The notes under the pieces are model-generated. The model saw only the letters and a program-made list of their open reading frames with translations. It was not told the DNA's origin and searched no databases. Positions 1-9,560 of a DNA stretch of 38,723 bases are shown one piece after another. This DNA comes from Welwitschia mirabilis (lineage: Eukaryota > Gnetophyta > Gnetopsida > Welwitschiales), in the NCBI GenBank assembly GCA_051453625.1, contig JBOZIK010000001.1, forward strand, positions 47,286,804 through 47,325,526, given 5' to 3'. Numbering within the stretch: position 1 is the first letter of the stretch; each line of letters begins with the position of its first letter. The translations under genes and the position numbers were made by a program.

Positions 1-432
1 TTACAATAAAAAATTTCAGGAAATTGTAAAGTTTTTGTACCTTGACTGTTTTGATTTTCAAATTCAAAATTAAGAAAACCTTCTCAGATATTTTCTGCAA
101 TAAATTATCGCTTTTATTGGTATTTTTCACCTTTTCTGATCTTAACCATTCAGTTTCAGTGCTATTCTATGTGTTATTCTATCTGTCGTCTGGACGATAC
201 CTGAGACGACAGAAGCAAAAAACACAGAAAAACACAGAACAGGGAAGAGCAGAAAAGGGTTCTGTCATCTAGCTGTGACATCTAAACAACTGATGGGACA
301 TCAGTGGTTAGTAAAAAATAAAAGAAAAAACTAAAATAAAAATACTTACAGAGGATAATGGTACATTAATGCTGCAGTAAACATCTGGAATATCCACTAA
401 AGCAATGACAACTCTTGATTTCCAAGTAGCCT
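1..432 (-). mobile_element. Element A, internal leader region (Ty3/gypsy, minus strand)
   Basis: This stretch lies downstream of the primer-binding site at 433-450 in the minus orientation, so it is the untranslated leader and perhaps the start of gag of an element that continues beyond the left end of the window. I recognise no gag motif in it. It holds a perfect 9-bp inverted repeat (182-213) and a 6-bp one (290-304). A 76-codon plus-strand ORF at 42-272 has no recognisable motif and is probably chance. Confidence 0.55.
182..213. repeat. Inverted repeat, 9-bp arms, in element A leader
   Basis: TCTGTCGTC (182-190) pairs perfectly with GACGACAGA (205-213) around a 14-nt loop that itself contains TGGACGAT. 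The same TCGTC/GACGA core recurs in the U3 part of the adjacent LTR (1163-1430). A second small perfect repeat, CTGATG/CATCAG with a 3-nt loop, follows at 290-304. Confidence 0.7.
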
Positions 433-450
433 TCCCTAGCAACAGTGCCA
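433..450 (-). other. Primer-binding site, tRNA-Asp type
   Basis: The plus strand reads TCCCTAGCAACAGTGCCA, matching the 3' end of plant tRNA-Asp including the CCA tail at 14 of 18 positions. All four differences are C-to-T or G-to-A changes within CpG dinucleotides of the tRNA-like sequence. The site is 3 nt from the LTR edge, as expected for Athila/Tat-type Ty3/gypsy elements, and fixes the orientation of element A as minus strand. Confidence 0.8.
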
Positions 451-1020
451 ATTTGTTGCATTGTGTATTTATGCAATAGTTCATGTTTTAATTTCAATCT
501 TGTTAATTATAAATAAGATGCAAAATACAACATGCTAGTATAGATGGAGTGATTCGAATGTTGTAATTCCGTTGAAGGCCAATGGTATGGACAATAAAGA
601 GTTGATTTCAGAAAAGAAATATGTAACCCTAATTTATTAAATTAAATTACAATGCATAAAATAGAATAACGATGCAAGACTAATCTATGAAAATAAATAG
701 CGATGCATCTAATCTAATTAAGCTCAACCTTAATGAAGGTTGCCCTCATAACCTATATAATTAAAGTAACCTGTCACGAATTTAGAACAACATAAACTAT
801 GAGGGATAAGTTCCTGCAATTGTTAATAAAAAGAGTAATTCATATTAAAAAAAAAAAGGACATCTGTATCACAAAGTAGCCATTCCTCAATGGAGGATAC
901 ACTGCCCAATACCAAGGTAACGTCTCTCTGGATTACAAGATGGTTCTCCAGTCCCAAGATCTCCTATCACGAGAATGTCAGGTACTATCAAAGATGATTA
1001 GGGAGTGAGGGGGAGACCTT

Positions 1021-1028
1021 TATTTATA
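1021..1028 (-). promoter_or_regulatory. TATA box of LTR A
   Basis: The minus strand reads TATAAATA followed by AAGGTCTCCCCCTCACTCCC, a typical plant LTR core promoter layout. The equivalent site in the related LTR at 34201 is the decayed AATAAATA at 34695-34702. Confidence 0.6.
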
Positions 1029-1162
1029 GACAAAAAGGAAAGGTAAACTGATAGAAAGGTAAAGTAGAAACTCTAGCTAACATGCAAAGGAAAGTCGTAA
1101 ATAAGAGGTGACAAATTGGGAATACATTCTGTAAACATGATAGAGAATAGTGTCATCTTTCT

Positions 1163-1430
1163 AGTCATCTGAACGATGGAGGAGATGATGAGGATTGATA
1201 ATGAGTTATCTGCTTAGCTTCCAATTTAACTATCTGTAAATTGCATGCAAACTATTGTCGACTATTTCTGGAGATGTCATCCACTAGTATCATCTGGACG
1301 ATGAGGTGTACGATGATGTCTAATAAAAATATCTTCAGTTTAACTATAATTTATTTGAAATAAGTCTATTTATCACTAAATTGGGGTTGTCGTCCTGATT
1401 ATCGTGGGGACGACAGAGGGGATGACAGTC
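1163..1430. repeat. Cluster of TCGTC/GACGA inverted repeats in LTR U3
   Basis: At least three imperfect hairpin modules built on the same core occur here. TGTCGTCC (1388-1395) pairs perfectly with GGACGACA (1408-1415). A module around 1276-1320 contains CATC-TG-GACGATG and CGATGATGTC. A third pairs TCATCT (1165-1170) with AGATGA (1183-1188). These are among the few CpG-rich spots in the window. They lie upstream of the TATA box in the LTR's own orientation, so a regulatory or transcript-structure role is possible but not shown. Confidence 0.55.
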
Positions 1431-1877
1431 TTTTCTTCATCTTTTGTCAGTCTGATATCTTGCTGTTTACAGGAATAATTATCTGAAAATACAATTTATC
1501 CATATCTACATGAAATACTTGTGAATTATTTGATAAACTACATGTTTTCATCTTATGCTCCTGGATTCTTGATTATCATAGGAAAACTAGACATTTATCT
1601 ATTAGTTTATCTGCAAAACAACTCAAAATACCCTATCAAATACATCTAAGTTGGCATCACAACAATGGTCTTATCTCTTGAAAATCTAAGATATATGTTT
1701 GATAATAACCCTTCTAATTTATTAATTTCTTTATCTATGCCTTCATTAAAGAAAAACATTTTATAAGAATTATTAATCATAAAAGAGAAAGGAATAGGAT
1801 AGTTCTCTTATAACTTGAAATAATTAAGGCTTAATGAGTATTCTTCTTATCCCCTTCTTAAAAGTTTCAATTAGCGT

Positions 1878-2267
1878 GTGGAGTCTTTTTATGATAGCAA
1901 TTATAAGTTCAATTCATCACTTGCTCATCCATCCTATTCTTTTAACCTTAATCCTTTTTCATCTTCACCCATGAGTGCATACCAGTCTTGTGAACTTAAC
2001 CTGATTTTATCAAATGATCTTGAATTAAATTTACCTAATCAAGCCTTGGGAAGCTTAGATCAAACTATGGAAAAATATCATGTATTACAAGATTCTGTTT
2101 TTATAGAAAATTCTAATCATTTTCATCTAGTTCACTTACATTTTAGCTACTTATACTCATCCAAGTCACCTTCATATAATCCTTCATCACCTACATTTCA
2201 TCTACCCTTTTCATCATCTTATGAGTTTGTAAGACTCATTGATCCTAGTTATTGGTCTTTCCTTTAA
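1878..2267 (+). CDS. Unassigned 129-codon ORF, probably a retroelement relic
   Basis: This is the longest fully open frame outside the N blocks. It opens at GTG and stops at a single TAA, and the product is rich in Ser, Tyr, Pro and Asn, with no signal peptide, membrane segment or catalytic motif that I recognise. Its C-terminal end (EFVRLIDPSYW) resembles the last residues that follow the integrase of element D (EFMRLIDLG, near 30650), which would fit the extreme 3' end of pol in element B. The rest shows no integrase-like motif, so the match may be chance. Codon use is as AT-biased as the surroundings, so the ORF cannot be called a functional gene. Confidence 0.25.
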   Translation: MESFYDSNYKFNSSLAHPSYSFNLNPFSSSPMSAYQSCELNLILSNDLELNLPNQALGSLDQTMEKYHVLQDSVFIENSNHFHLVHLHFSYLYSSKSPSYNPSSPTFHLPFSSSYEFVRLIDPSYWSFL

Positions 2268-3204
2268 ATCATGAATAAAGACATTTTTTACCTTTTTTAA
2301 ATCTTAGTTAAAGTTTTGTGAGTTTTTTCTTTTTATTAGTTTTTATTTGAATGTTTAAGTTATTTGTTAAAATTTGCATGCATTTAGAGATCTTCAATTT
2401 CGAACCAAAGGAAAAAAGGTGGACTTACTTCTTTCATGATGTTTCTTTGTTTTAAAATATTTACAGAGATGAGATTTCTTTTTCTGTTAGGTTAATGAGC
2501 CAATGATCCCTTTCATGTGCTATGAATATAAAAATAATAATAATAAGAGCAAGAAATATTAAGAAAAATCTTAAAGCTCTTTAGCACATTTTTTTAAATA
2601 ATATTTTTTATTGGATTTAGTTAATTGCATTAAGGCTAGAAATCCATACTAGCCATGTAGCTTTAATGATTTAATTGTGATACATTCATCTACATTAGGG
2701 CTATAGATGTTTGCTAGTATTATAGCATTGAATCTGTTTTGTACAACATGTTAACTATATTAGAAGGAGATATCACAACACTGAATGCTTAATATGATCA
2801 AATGCTTAAAACTTAGATAATCATGAAAAAAATAAGAAAAAGAAATGAAATTAAGGTGGGATTAAAGAAATCTTGTGTTTGATTATTGTAATAACTAAAT
2901 TTAACATTCTTTGGTTAGTTGTAATTTTTCAAAAGTTTACTAACTTAGTCTTTTCTTTGTCTTGGGAAAGGATCCACCATATTATATAAATAAATAAATA
3001 TTATTATCTTGTATTTTCATCTTATTTCATTTATTCATAGGCTGCATAATAGGGTTTTGTATTCATTCATCCACTCAATCACATTTTCACTTACTTTCAT
3101 TGTCCATTCTAAGCCACAATCCTTTAATTTTTTCTTCTATGAAAATCACATCAACAAAACATTGTGTTTTCTATGATTTGATCCTACTACTCATGTTTAG
3201 ATCT

Positions 3205-3246
3205 AAGGAAAAATCAATGTATAATAAGGAAAAATCAATGTATAAT
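3205..3246. repeat. Perfect tandem duplication, 21 nt x 2
   Basis: The unit beginning AAGGAAAAATCAATG occurs twice without mismatch at 3205-3225 and 3226-3246, which indicates a recent slippage event relative to the heavily mutated surroundings. Confidence 0.85.
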
Positions 3247-3569
3247 GTTGATAAGATCTTTTCATCTAATGACTCTTTTTTATCTACTTTCTATAAAAAC
3301 CTATAATTCCAAGCCAATTGCATTAAGCACTTATTTTTCTTGCAATCAAAACACTACTGTAATCCTTTTCCAGTTTACTTAAGCTACATCTCAAAGAAAT
3401 ATTAGTGCTCTTACTTGATCTCACTAGTATCAAAATCTATCTATTTTTCTACATGTCTGATCTTCTTTTGCAGGGCTATTTATATTTTCTTTTAGTTTTC
3501 AGATTATTGGTAAGATTAGTTTCATTTCAAAGGTTCGTGTATTCTTATTTCACTTCATTTTTTACCCTT

Positions 3570-3634
3570 TTGAATTTTATTTACATTTTTTTCATTTTTA
3601 ATTCCTTTTTTATTATTTTATCTTATCCTTTTAG
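3570..3634 (+). promoter_or_regulatory. Candidate splice acceptor before env-like ORF
   Basis: A long T-rich tract ends in TTATCCTTTTAG with the AG at 3633-3634, 6 nt before the ATG at 3641. Env-like proteins of retroviruses and some Athila-like elements are expressed from spliced RNA, so the placement is suggestive. A second acceptor-like TTTTGCAG lies near 3475. No donor can be identified because the 5' part of the element is missing. Confidence 0.35.
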
Positions 3635-3640
3635 GCCATC

Positions 3641-4700
3641 ATGAGTGGAAGAGTAGACTCCTTTTGGGAGGAATGCATCTTCACACTTTTACCTTAATAA
3701 GATTTAATTAAGGAATTAGAAATATTTGCTCAAAGAGGATGGCATCTTTTACTTTTAAAGTCTATTTTGAAATTATACAATAATGCAATAATTGATGAAG
3801 ATGATCCTTGGGTAACCTACTTCTTTATTCGATACACCTCCATTGTTATTTATTTGAATGATGTAGGAGATTTGTTAAGAATAGAGTATCATAATAGTTT
3901 ATCTTACATGCTTATCAAACCCCTTAGCTATTGTTGTGTTGCTCTTAATGTTGATTATGCACCTAACAAAGAATGAGCCCTACCTTGCAAATACCTCTAT
4001 GAAAACCAACTTGCATTTTTTAGATTCATTATTTAAAATGTTTTATCCACTTCTCATGTAACTAATACCTATAGTAGTCATCTTGATATGATTAGGATTA
4101 TCTAAGATAGCAAGCCTTTGATATTACCAAATGTCTCTTTACTACTATAACTAATAATATGGACCACAAGAGTAATCTTCTTCTTTCTCACTTAGTTTTA
4201 AACTTGATCTACAATGCCTTATCTTACACCTTAGGTGTTGAGGGATGGGATAAAACCTTTATTAAAACCATTACCCCTAGAAACATTACTCAACTTGGGA
4301 AGTGCAAGAATTAGGATTGGATTCTTAAGGGCCTCCAACAAATTCAAGAAGAGAATAAATAACTTCTTCTCCTATTCATGTTCCTCATTCTTCATGCTCT
4401 CCATGCATTTTAAGAATAAAGGAAAAGCTCCCATTACTGGAATGCCTCATACCCCTTATTACCCACCTTTTTCTACTCCTCCTTCTACCACTCATAGTTA
4501 TTCTTTTACTAGTTTAAGTGATACTTCTATATAGGAAGTCCCTAAATCTCAAATGATATAGATTAAAAAATTATGGCAAAAGATGAAAAGAAATGGAAAG
4601 AAACAAAAGGAGGTACCTAAGAATCAAGAATAAATGGATGAGAAACTAGAAAGGTTGGCTTATCATAGAAGATCCATGGGTTAAGTTTTTCTCACATTTT
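3641..4700 (+). pseudogene. Env-like / plant transposon-protein (PF20167-type) relic of element B, copy 1
   Basis: The frame starts at ATG 3641 and stays mostly in one register to about 4700, broken by TAA, TAG and TGA codons. Two adjacent TAA codons (codons 19 and 20) stand where Gln codons would be expected. Visible landmarks are an early RGW motif, a stretch with hydrophobic periodicity near 3860, and F-x-x-x-x-N-V-L-x-T-S-H-V-T near 4030, which resemble the 'putative plant transposon protein' domain found in ORFs of Athila-type elements. Between about 4159 and 4310 a neighbouring frame fits better, suggesting a pair of small frameshifts. The C-terminal part is Pro/Ser/Thr-rich (about 4420-4530), then Lys-rich and ends near MDEKLERLA. 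It lies between the presumed pol end and the 3' LTR at 6361, the place of the env-like ORF in Athila. Assignment rests on motif memory without a search. Confidence 0.45.
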
Positions 4701-5051
4701 ATCTCTGCTACTCTTCTTCATCTATATTTTCTAGTTGTAATACCTAAATTATACTTATATTTTTATTTATTTTAATATCTTTTGAGTTTAATAGAAAATT
4801 AATATGAAGTTCTACTCTGAAAAACTGAGATTTTATTTTAAAATATCATGCAACTTCAAACATCTTAATTCAACTATTAGGCTCTAAAACATAAGGATTG
4901 ATACCTATCTAGTAGTAGAGAGAGTGATACTAATATCCTAACCAATGTTGTTACCATATTCTACACAAATAGATTCCCATTTTTCATAGATACCCTTGAT
5001 TACATGTACTATATTTTTAGGAATTAGGCCTTTGTTAAAAAGTTATAGAAA

Positions 5052-5151
5052 NNNNNNNNNNNNNNNNNNNNNNNNNNNNNNNNNNNNNNNNNNNNNNNNN
5101 NNNNNNNNNNNNNNNNNNNNNNNNNNNNNNNNNNNNNNNNNNNNNNNNNNN
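5052..5151. other. Assembly gap, 100 N
   Basis: Exactly 100 N, the usual placeholder for a gap of unknown size. It separates the two copies of the env-like C-terminal region. Confidence 0.95.
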
Positions 5152-5575
5152 ACTTCTTCCTCTCATGTCCCTCTTCCTTCATACTCTCTATCCATCATAA
5201 GAAGAAAGGAAAAGCTCCTATGGATGAAACCTCTTATACCCCTTACTCTTTAGCTTCTTCATCTCTTCCTTCTACCACTTATAGATATTCCTCTCCTACT
5301 TAAAGTAATACTTTAAGTGATACTTTTCTATAGGATGTCCCTAAATCTTAGAGGACTTGGATTGTAAAATTATGGGAAAAGATGAAAAATATTGTAAAGA
5401 AACAAAAAGAGATATCTAAAAAGAAAAAATAAATGGATGAGAAACTAGAAATATTGACTTCTCTTAGAAGATTTATGGGCTATATGTTTTTCACCTTCTC
5501 TCTCTCTCACACCCTTGTTCATCTATATTTTTTGGTTGTAATAGCTGTGTTGTATTTGCATCTTAATTTATTGTA
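5152..5575 (+). pseudogene. Env-like relic of element B, copy 2 (C-terminal part)
   Basis: This repeats the Ser/Pro/Thr-rich and Lys-rich end of copy 1, with KKKGKAPMDE near 5200, KLWEKMKNIVKKQKE near 5375 and MDEKLE near 5430. After RRFMG the frame continues into a hydrophobic stretch (about 5480-5570, FFTFSLSH then LVHLYFLVVIAVLYLHL) that could be a C-terminal membrane segment, as in Athila env-like proteins. In-frame stops are TAA and TAG. The N-terminal half is absent because of the gap or the duplication limits. Confidence 0.4.
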
Positions 5576-5803
5576 AGGTATTTTAAATTTAATAGAAAAT
5601 TAATGTGAAGTTCTATTTCTAAAAACTAGATTTTATTATGAACTATGATAAAACTTCAAATGTCTTAATTTGATTGTGAGGCTTTAAAACATAAGGATTA
5701 TGCTGCCTTATTTTTCACAAATAGATTTTGATTTTTCATAGAAATTCTTAATTACACTTACTATGGTTTTAGAACTCGGGTCTCCATTAGAAAGTTATAG
5801 AAA

Positions 5804-6348
5804 CTGATTGATTTAGATTCATCCTTTACATTTTCATTTCAAAATCATCACATTCACTCATTATGTTTCATTCTAGTTTAGTCATTTCTAAGCTTTTATA
5901 GCCATATCTTTTAGATTTAGAAGTTTAAGACAGTGAAAGTAAAGTCTTATCTTTGATTTTTACTCTCTGATTTACATTATTTTGCATTTTATCTTTTCTA
6001 TTTTAGTCATGTGTGACACATTTTTCTTTCTTGCAACTTCTTTTTCTAGTTCATTCTAGATCACATTAGAACATGCATCATTCATTTCTCATTGTATTTA
6101 CATTCAACTTTTTTTATTTTAAACTTTGAGAAAAAAGTTTAGATTTGATTGGGATAAGTGTCATTTTCACTTAAACTTCTCATTTTTCATGCCATATATT
6201 TTACTTAAAGTGTAATTTTAGAGTACATTAGCTAAATTTTTTCCCAATAACCCTTCATCTTTTCATACTTTATTAATTTAATTTGCAATTTTCATCATGT
6301 TATCTAATTTTTTAACATACTTTTTTACTAATGGACTAGTAAAATATT
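5804..6348 (+). other. 3' untranslated part of element B before the LTR
   Basis: AT-rich, pyrimidine-rich sequence without coding potential. It lies between the env-like relic and the polypurine tract, matching the non-coding 3' region of Athila-type elements. Confidence 0.4.
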
Positions 6349-6360
6349 AGTTTGGAGGTA
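6349..6360 (+). other. Polypurine tract of element B
   Basis: AGTTTGGAGGTA immediately precedes the LTR start TGATAACACTC at 6361. A TTTGGRGG tract followed by TGATAAC is a frequent junction in plant Ty3/gypsy elements, and element C has a comparable junction at 13835. Confidence 0.6.
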
Positions 6361-7500
6361 TGATAACACTCAAAAATTAACATTTATATTAAGGAATTAA
6401 GGCCTTGTTAGTAAATTTAATTAATAATCATGGTATTTTTATGCATTTCTTTTACTTAAGACCATAAAAATCCTATTTTACTACTAATATGCCTAAAAAC
6501 TACCATTTTGCTGGATAAATGTTACATTAGGGGCATTATGATAGGATATGGATATGTGTTAATCATAATTAATGGTAGTGCTGCTTCTAAGGACTACAAC
6601 ACTAGTTTCTTCGAGCAAAAAAGTACCATTCTTATGTTTCTGTGTTTTCTTGATGTAAGCGATTCATTTTTGACATTCTTAAAAATGGAAGATGAACAAG
6701 AAATATTTCTAAAAAGAATACATTAATTTAGCCCCATGACTAAAGAATTATTTTATACATTTTGGACATTCTCTAGAATGACCCAATTAGGTATTAGAAA
6801 TCCTTATTGGAAACTCTAATTTAGGTTTATAAATACCCTTTCTCATTTCATTTGAAGGAAATTACTTTTCATTGTGATATTTCAAGGAGATTAAAAATTT
6901 AGTTATGAGTTCTTTCTAAGCCTTCCATAGGGATGAGCTAGCTACCAAGCTAGCATGGTACTTTTTCATTTAGCATCAGTACATTTCTAGATTGTATGCT
7001 TTACTTATTCTAATAATAAAGTGATATATGTTCTTGATGTATTACTTTAATATCAAGCTGTGAATGTCATACTTATTACACTTAGGATTTTATAATTTAT
7101 GATTTTACTTTAAGATCTAATTTGGTGGTTTTCCTACATTTTATCTTGCATAATCTGAATGCTTATTTAATGGATCTTGAGAAATCTTATTTTTCATGTT
7201 TATTTTATTCTTGCTGTGAATGCTAGGTGGCTTGGTTATATCACTCTCATCTCTATGATGAATGAGATTATGCCATTGTGCTTAAGCTTGGGCTAATGAA
7301 ATACTCATGGTCATAGTGGATTATATCATTATGAATGAGTTGGAAGTAAAGCTACATGTTTTCATCTTAAGTACTTATACATTTTCATGAATTTATTATG
7401 CTAGTTTGAATCGTATGTTGCATTCCTAGATCTATAATATCATTTTACTCTTTATTACCCTCTACTCTTGCTAGCATTTGTCATATATCTCTAAGGAAGA
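6361..7500 (+). mobile_element. 3' LTR of element B (right end uncertain)
   Basis: It starts TGATAACACTC after a polypurine tract and carries a TATA box (6828-6835, TATAAATA followed by CCCTTTCTC). An R/U5-like segment with AATAAAGTG near 7015 follows. I could not locate the terminal CA or a target duplication, so the right end is approximate. The only ORF (6508-6726) lies inside U3 and is probably chance. Confidence 0.5.
6828..6835 (+). promoter_or_regulatory. TATA box of LTR B
   Basis: TATAAATA in the context GGTTTATAAATACCC, about 470 bp into the LTR, is the likely core promoter. Confidence 0.5.
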
Positions 7501-7859
7501 ACAACACTAGGACTATATTACAAACAGAAGTTTTAGTATTTTTGGTAAAATATGGGTTTAATCACACAAGATTTATATTCTAAGATAATCTTGTAAATTA
7601 TCATATATTAATAACACATATAAGCATAATAAAATTTCACCATGAATAATTATTCTTAGTTACCTTTTGCTACTTTAACTTATTGGGCTTCTAGTTCTTA
7701 TCCTTTCTAGCCATTTTCTCTTTATTACCCTAGTTTTATTGTTTGTTTGTTCCTTGTTTACCTTCTAAATTAATCACCATGTCTTTTTTTTCCATTCTTT
7801 TAACCATCTATAGACATCTTTGTGCTTCTTGATTTTACATTTACTTAAGTCATGTCCAT

Positions 7860-8545
7860 ATATTTTTCTGTATTAATAATCTTTTTTTCTCTTTTTTTTG
7901 ATAACTTTTAAATGAGTACCCTTTTCTGCTACATTTTTCATAGACTTTTTCCTTCATTATTGGATAGAACCTTTCTAAATACTATATGACTGAGCATAAA
8001 TAACAAGATTAGAGTATGTTTTCATACTCCACCTAAACCTTATTAACTCCATGATAGTGCAATATTTCAAAGCTTCTTAGGTACTTGATTAGCATAAGGT
8101 ATATCCACACATAGAATCTAAGGAGAACTAACCATGTATCATTGATAGTTACTGGATCTAGCTTAATCATCTCCTTAAATTTTGATGCGATTTATTGAAT
8201 AAACTCTTGATTCTATAGGGTCAAATTCACTTATATTAGGTTTACCCATATTGGTAGTTTCTGAAAGTATTTTCAAGGTTATCATTAGATGAAAGTGAGT
8301 TTCTAACACCAAAAAATCAAGGTTCCCTTATCATGATGAAGTTTAAGTTCTACTCAATCTCGAACCTAAATAATACTAATCCTTTTGTAAGGAAAATGAT
8401 CTAAATGACATTTATTCTTATGCATTTTATTACTCCCCACTCTCTAATAGCTTCTATATTTGGTTTTGGTCTAGCCAAGATACAAAATCCTACAAGACTA
8501 AACTTATATCACTCTTGAGCATCTAAACAATGTTCTGGGGCTACT
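7860..8545 (-). pseudogene. LINE-type ORF1 relic: DUF4283 domain plus zinc knuckle
   Basis: On the minus strand 8392-8262 reads KGLVLFRFEIE, stop, NLNFIMIREP, stop, FFGVR, which follows the plant DUF4283 pattern (hydrophobic F-x-F-E, then R-x-P-W-F-F). The internal stops are TAG and TGA, the latter at the conserved Trp. Further on, LDPVTIND then LLRFYVWI matches the end of the domain. A zinc knuckle follows at 8005-7964: C-x2-C-x4-H-x4-C with both first Cys kept and the His and last Cys both changed to Tyr, each by one transition. DUF4283 followed by this knuckle is the ORF1 architecture of many plant non-LTR retrotransposons. Several frameshifts are needed to read it through. No reverse transcriptase of this element was recognised downstream, so it is a 5' fragment. 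Confidence 0.6.
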
Positions 8546-8550
8546 TTAAA

Positions 8551-9560
8551 TATCTTTTTTAAGCTATTGAATTTGATTAATCTTTTGATTTTTCCCATTT
8601 AACTTATGAAAGCTATATTAGGATTTTATTTATTCCTTTATGTTAATTAACTTCTATTGTAATTAAAATTACTTTAAACACTTAGCTTTAATATTCCATC
8701 ATTTTTTAATCTTTTTCTTTCAAATATTTAAATTAAAATAAATCCTTCATCCATCTAAAATATAGGCAGTTATTTTAATTATTAAGATTTTGATCAATTT
8801 AAACTAATATAAGTAATAGTTTGACTCTAAGATGCTTAAAGAGTCAAAAGCCAAGAAACATTGATAAGGAATCTATCCAACTTTTTAAGAATTAGATTCA
8901 AAACAAAATTTTCATTTTTATAAGGATGGATAGAATTTTTAATTAAAATTTCCATTAAAATACAATCATCTATATCTCTTCTAAAAATAACTTTTTAAAG
9001 AATACCAATAATTCCCACTAAAATTTTCTCTTTGAAACTAATAAGATCACTCTCATTTTTGTAAAAATGAATATCTGAAAGAATTTTTTTTCTTTGTTAT
9101 CTAAATCATTCATCCACTCATCTTGTTGAATCTCTTTTTTAATATATTGAATTTGCTAAAATGTATTAATGTTTTTATTTTTTAATGTAACATATGAGAG
9201 CTATATTAGGATTTTACCTATTCCTTAACACTAATTAACTTCTATTCTAACTGTAATGTATTGAGCACTTTCAAATCTTGAAATTGAAATTAAGCTTTCA
9301 TCCATCTAAAAAGTCAATAGTTATTTTGATTTTGAAAAATAATCAATTAAGTTAAACCAATATAAGTAATAATTTTACTCAAGCATTCTAGAAAAGCCAA
9401 AAGACAAGAAACATTTGCAAGGAATTTGTTTAACTTTTTAAGAATTATATTCAAACAAAAATATCGATATTTGCAAGTATAGAAAAATGTTTTAATTAGA
9501 AATTTACATTAAACCATAGTTATCTACATCTCTTCTACCTTTTTTTTCTTTTTGTTAAAG
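8551..9560. repeat. Tandem pair of about 580-bp repeats
   Basis: Copy 1 (8551 to about 9011) and copy 2 (9131 to about 9560) share TATTGAATTTG, GAAAGCTATATTAGGATTTTA (with one change), TTCATCCATCTAAAA, AATATAAGTAATA and AACTTTTTAAGAATTA in the same order and spacing. Period is 580 bp and identity roughly 75-80% by eye. In the minus orientation the pair ends a few bases upstream of the DUF4283 relic, the position of a LINE 5' UTR. About 120 bp between the copies is not alignable by eye. Confidence 0.65.

Larger units (their letters stand above)
454..1661 (-). mobile_element. 5' LTR of element A (Ty3/gypsy)
   Basis: On the plus strand the LTR runs from TGTTGCATTG to GGCATCACA, giving termini TGT...ACA in both orientations, and it abuts the tRNA-Asp primer site through a 3-nt spacer. 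It is about 1.2 kb long. A minus-strand TATA box at 1021-1028 separates a U3 side (above 1030) from an R/U5 side (below). U3 contains CpG-bearing hairpin motifs at 1163-1430. The first several hundred bases (minus orientation) align by eye with the plus-strand LTR at 34201-34860, so it belongs to a family with at least two copies here. The outer boundary at 1661 is inferred from the terminal TGT/ACA and that alignment. No target duplication can be tested because the other LTR is outside the window. Confidence 0.7.
1662..3640 (+). other. AT-rich stretch before the env-like pseudogene; possible pol-env spacer of element B
   Basis: I see no integrase, RT or gag motif here. The stretch contains one unassigned ORF (1878-2267), a perfect 21-nt tandem duplication (3205-3246) and a long pyrimidine-rich run with AG just before 3641. 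Its position directly upstream of an env-like pseudogene and 3' LTR is what one expects of the spacer that follows pol in Athila-type elements. That assignment is an inference from position only. Confidence 0.3.
4362..5803 (+). repeat. Direct duplication (4362-5051 and 5152-5803) across an assembly gap
   Basis: The sequence from ACTTCTTC at 4362 to AAAGTTATAGAAA at 5051 is repeated from 5152 to 5803 at roughly 80-85% identity by eye, including the shared ATGGATGAGAAACTAGAA and CTTTAAAACATAAGGATT segments. Copy 1 ends and copy 2 begins exactly at the edges of the 100-N gap. This is either a real old tandem duplication or an assembly join of two overlapping but diverged contigs. Confidence 0.8.

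Noticed and set aside
3405-3644. Plus-strand 79-codon hydrophobic ORF as a membrane protein
   Set aside because: It is a T-rich tract leading to the acceptor-like AG; any frame through it appears hydrophobic.
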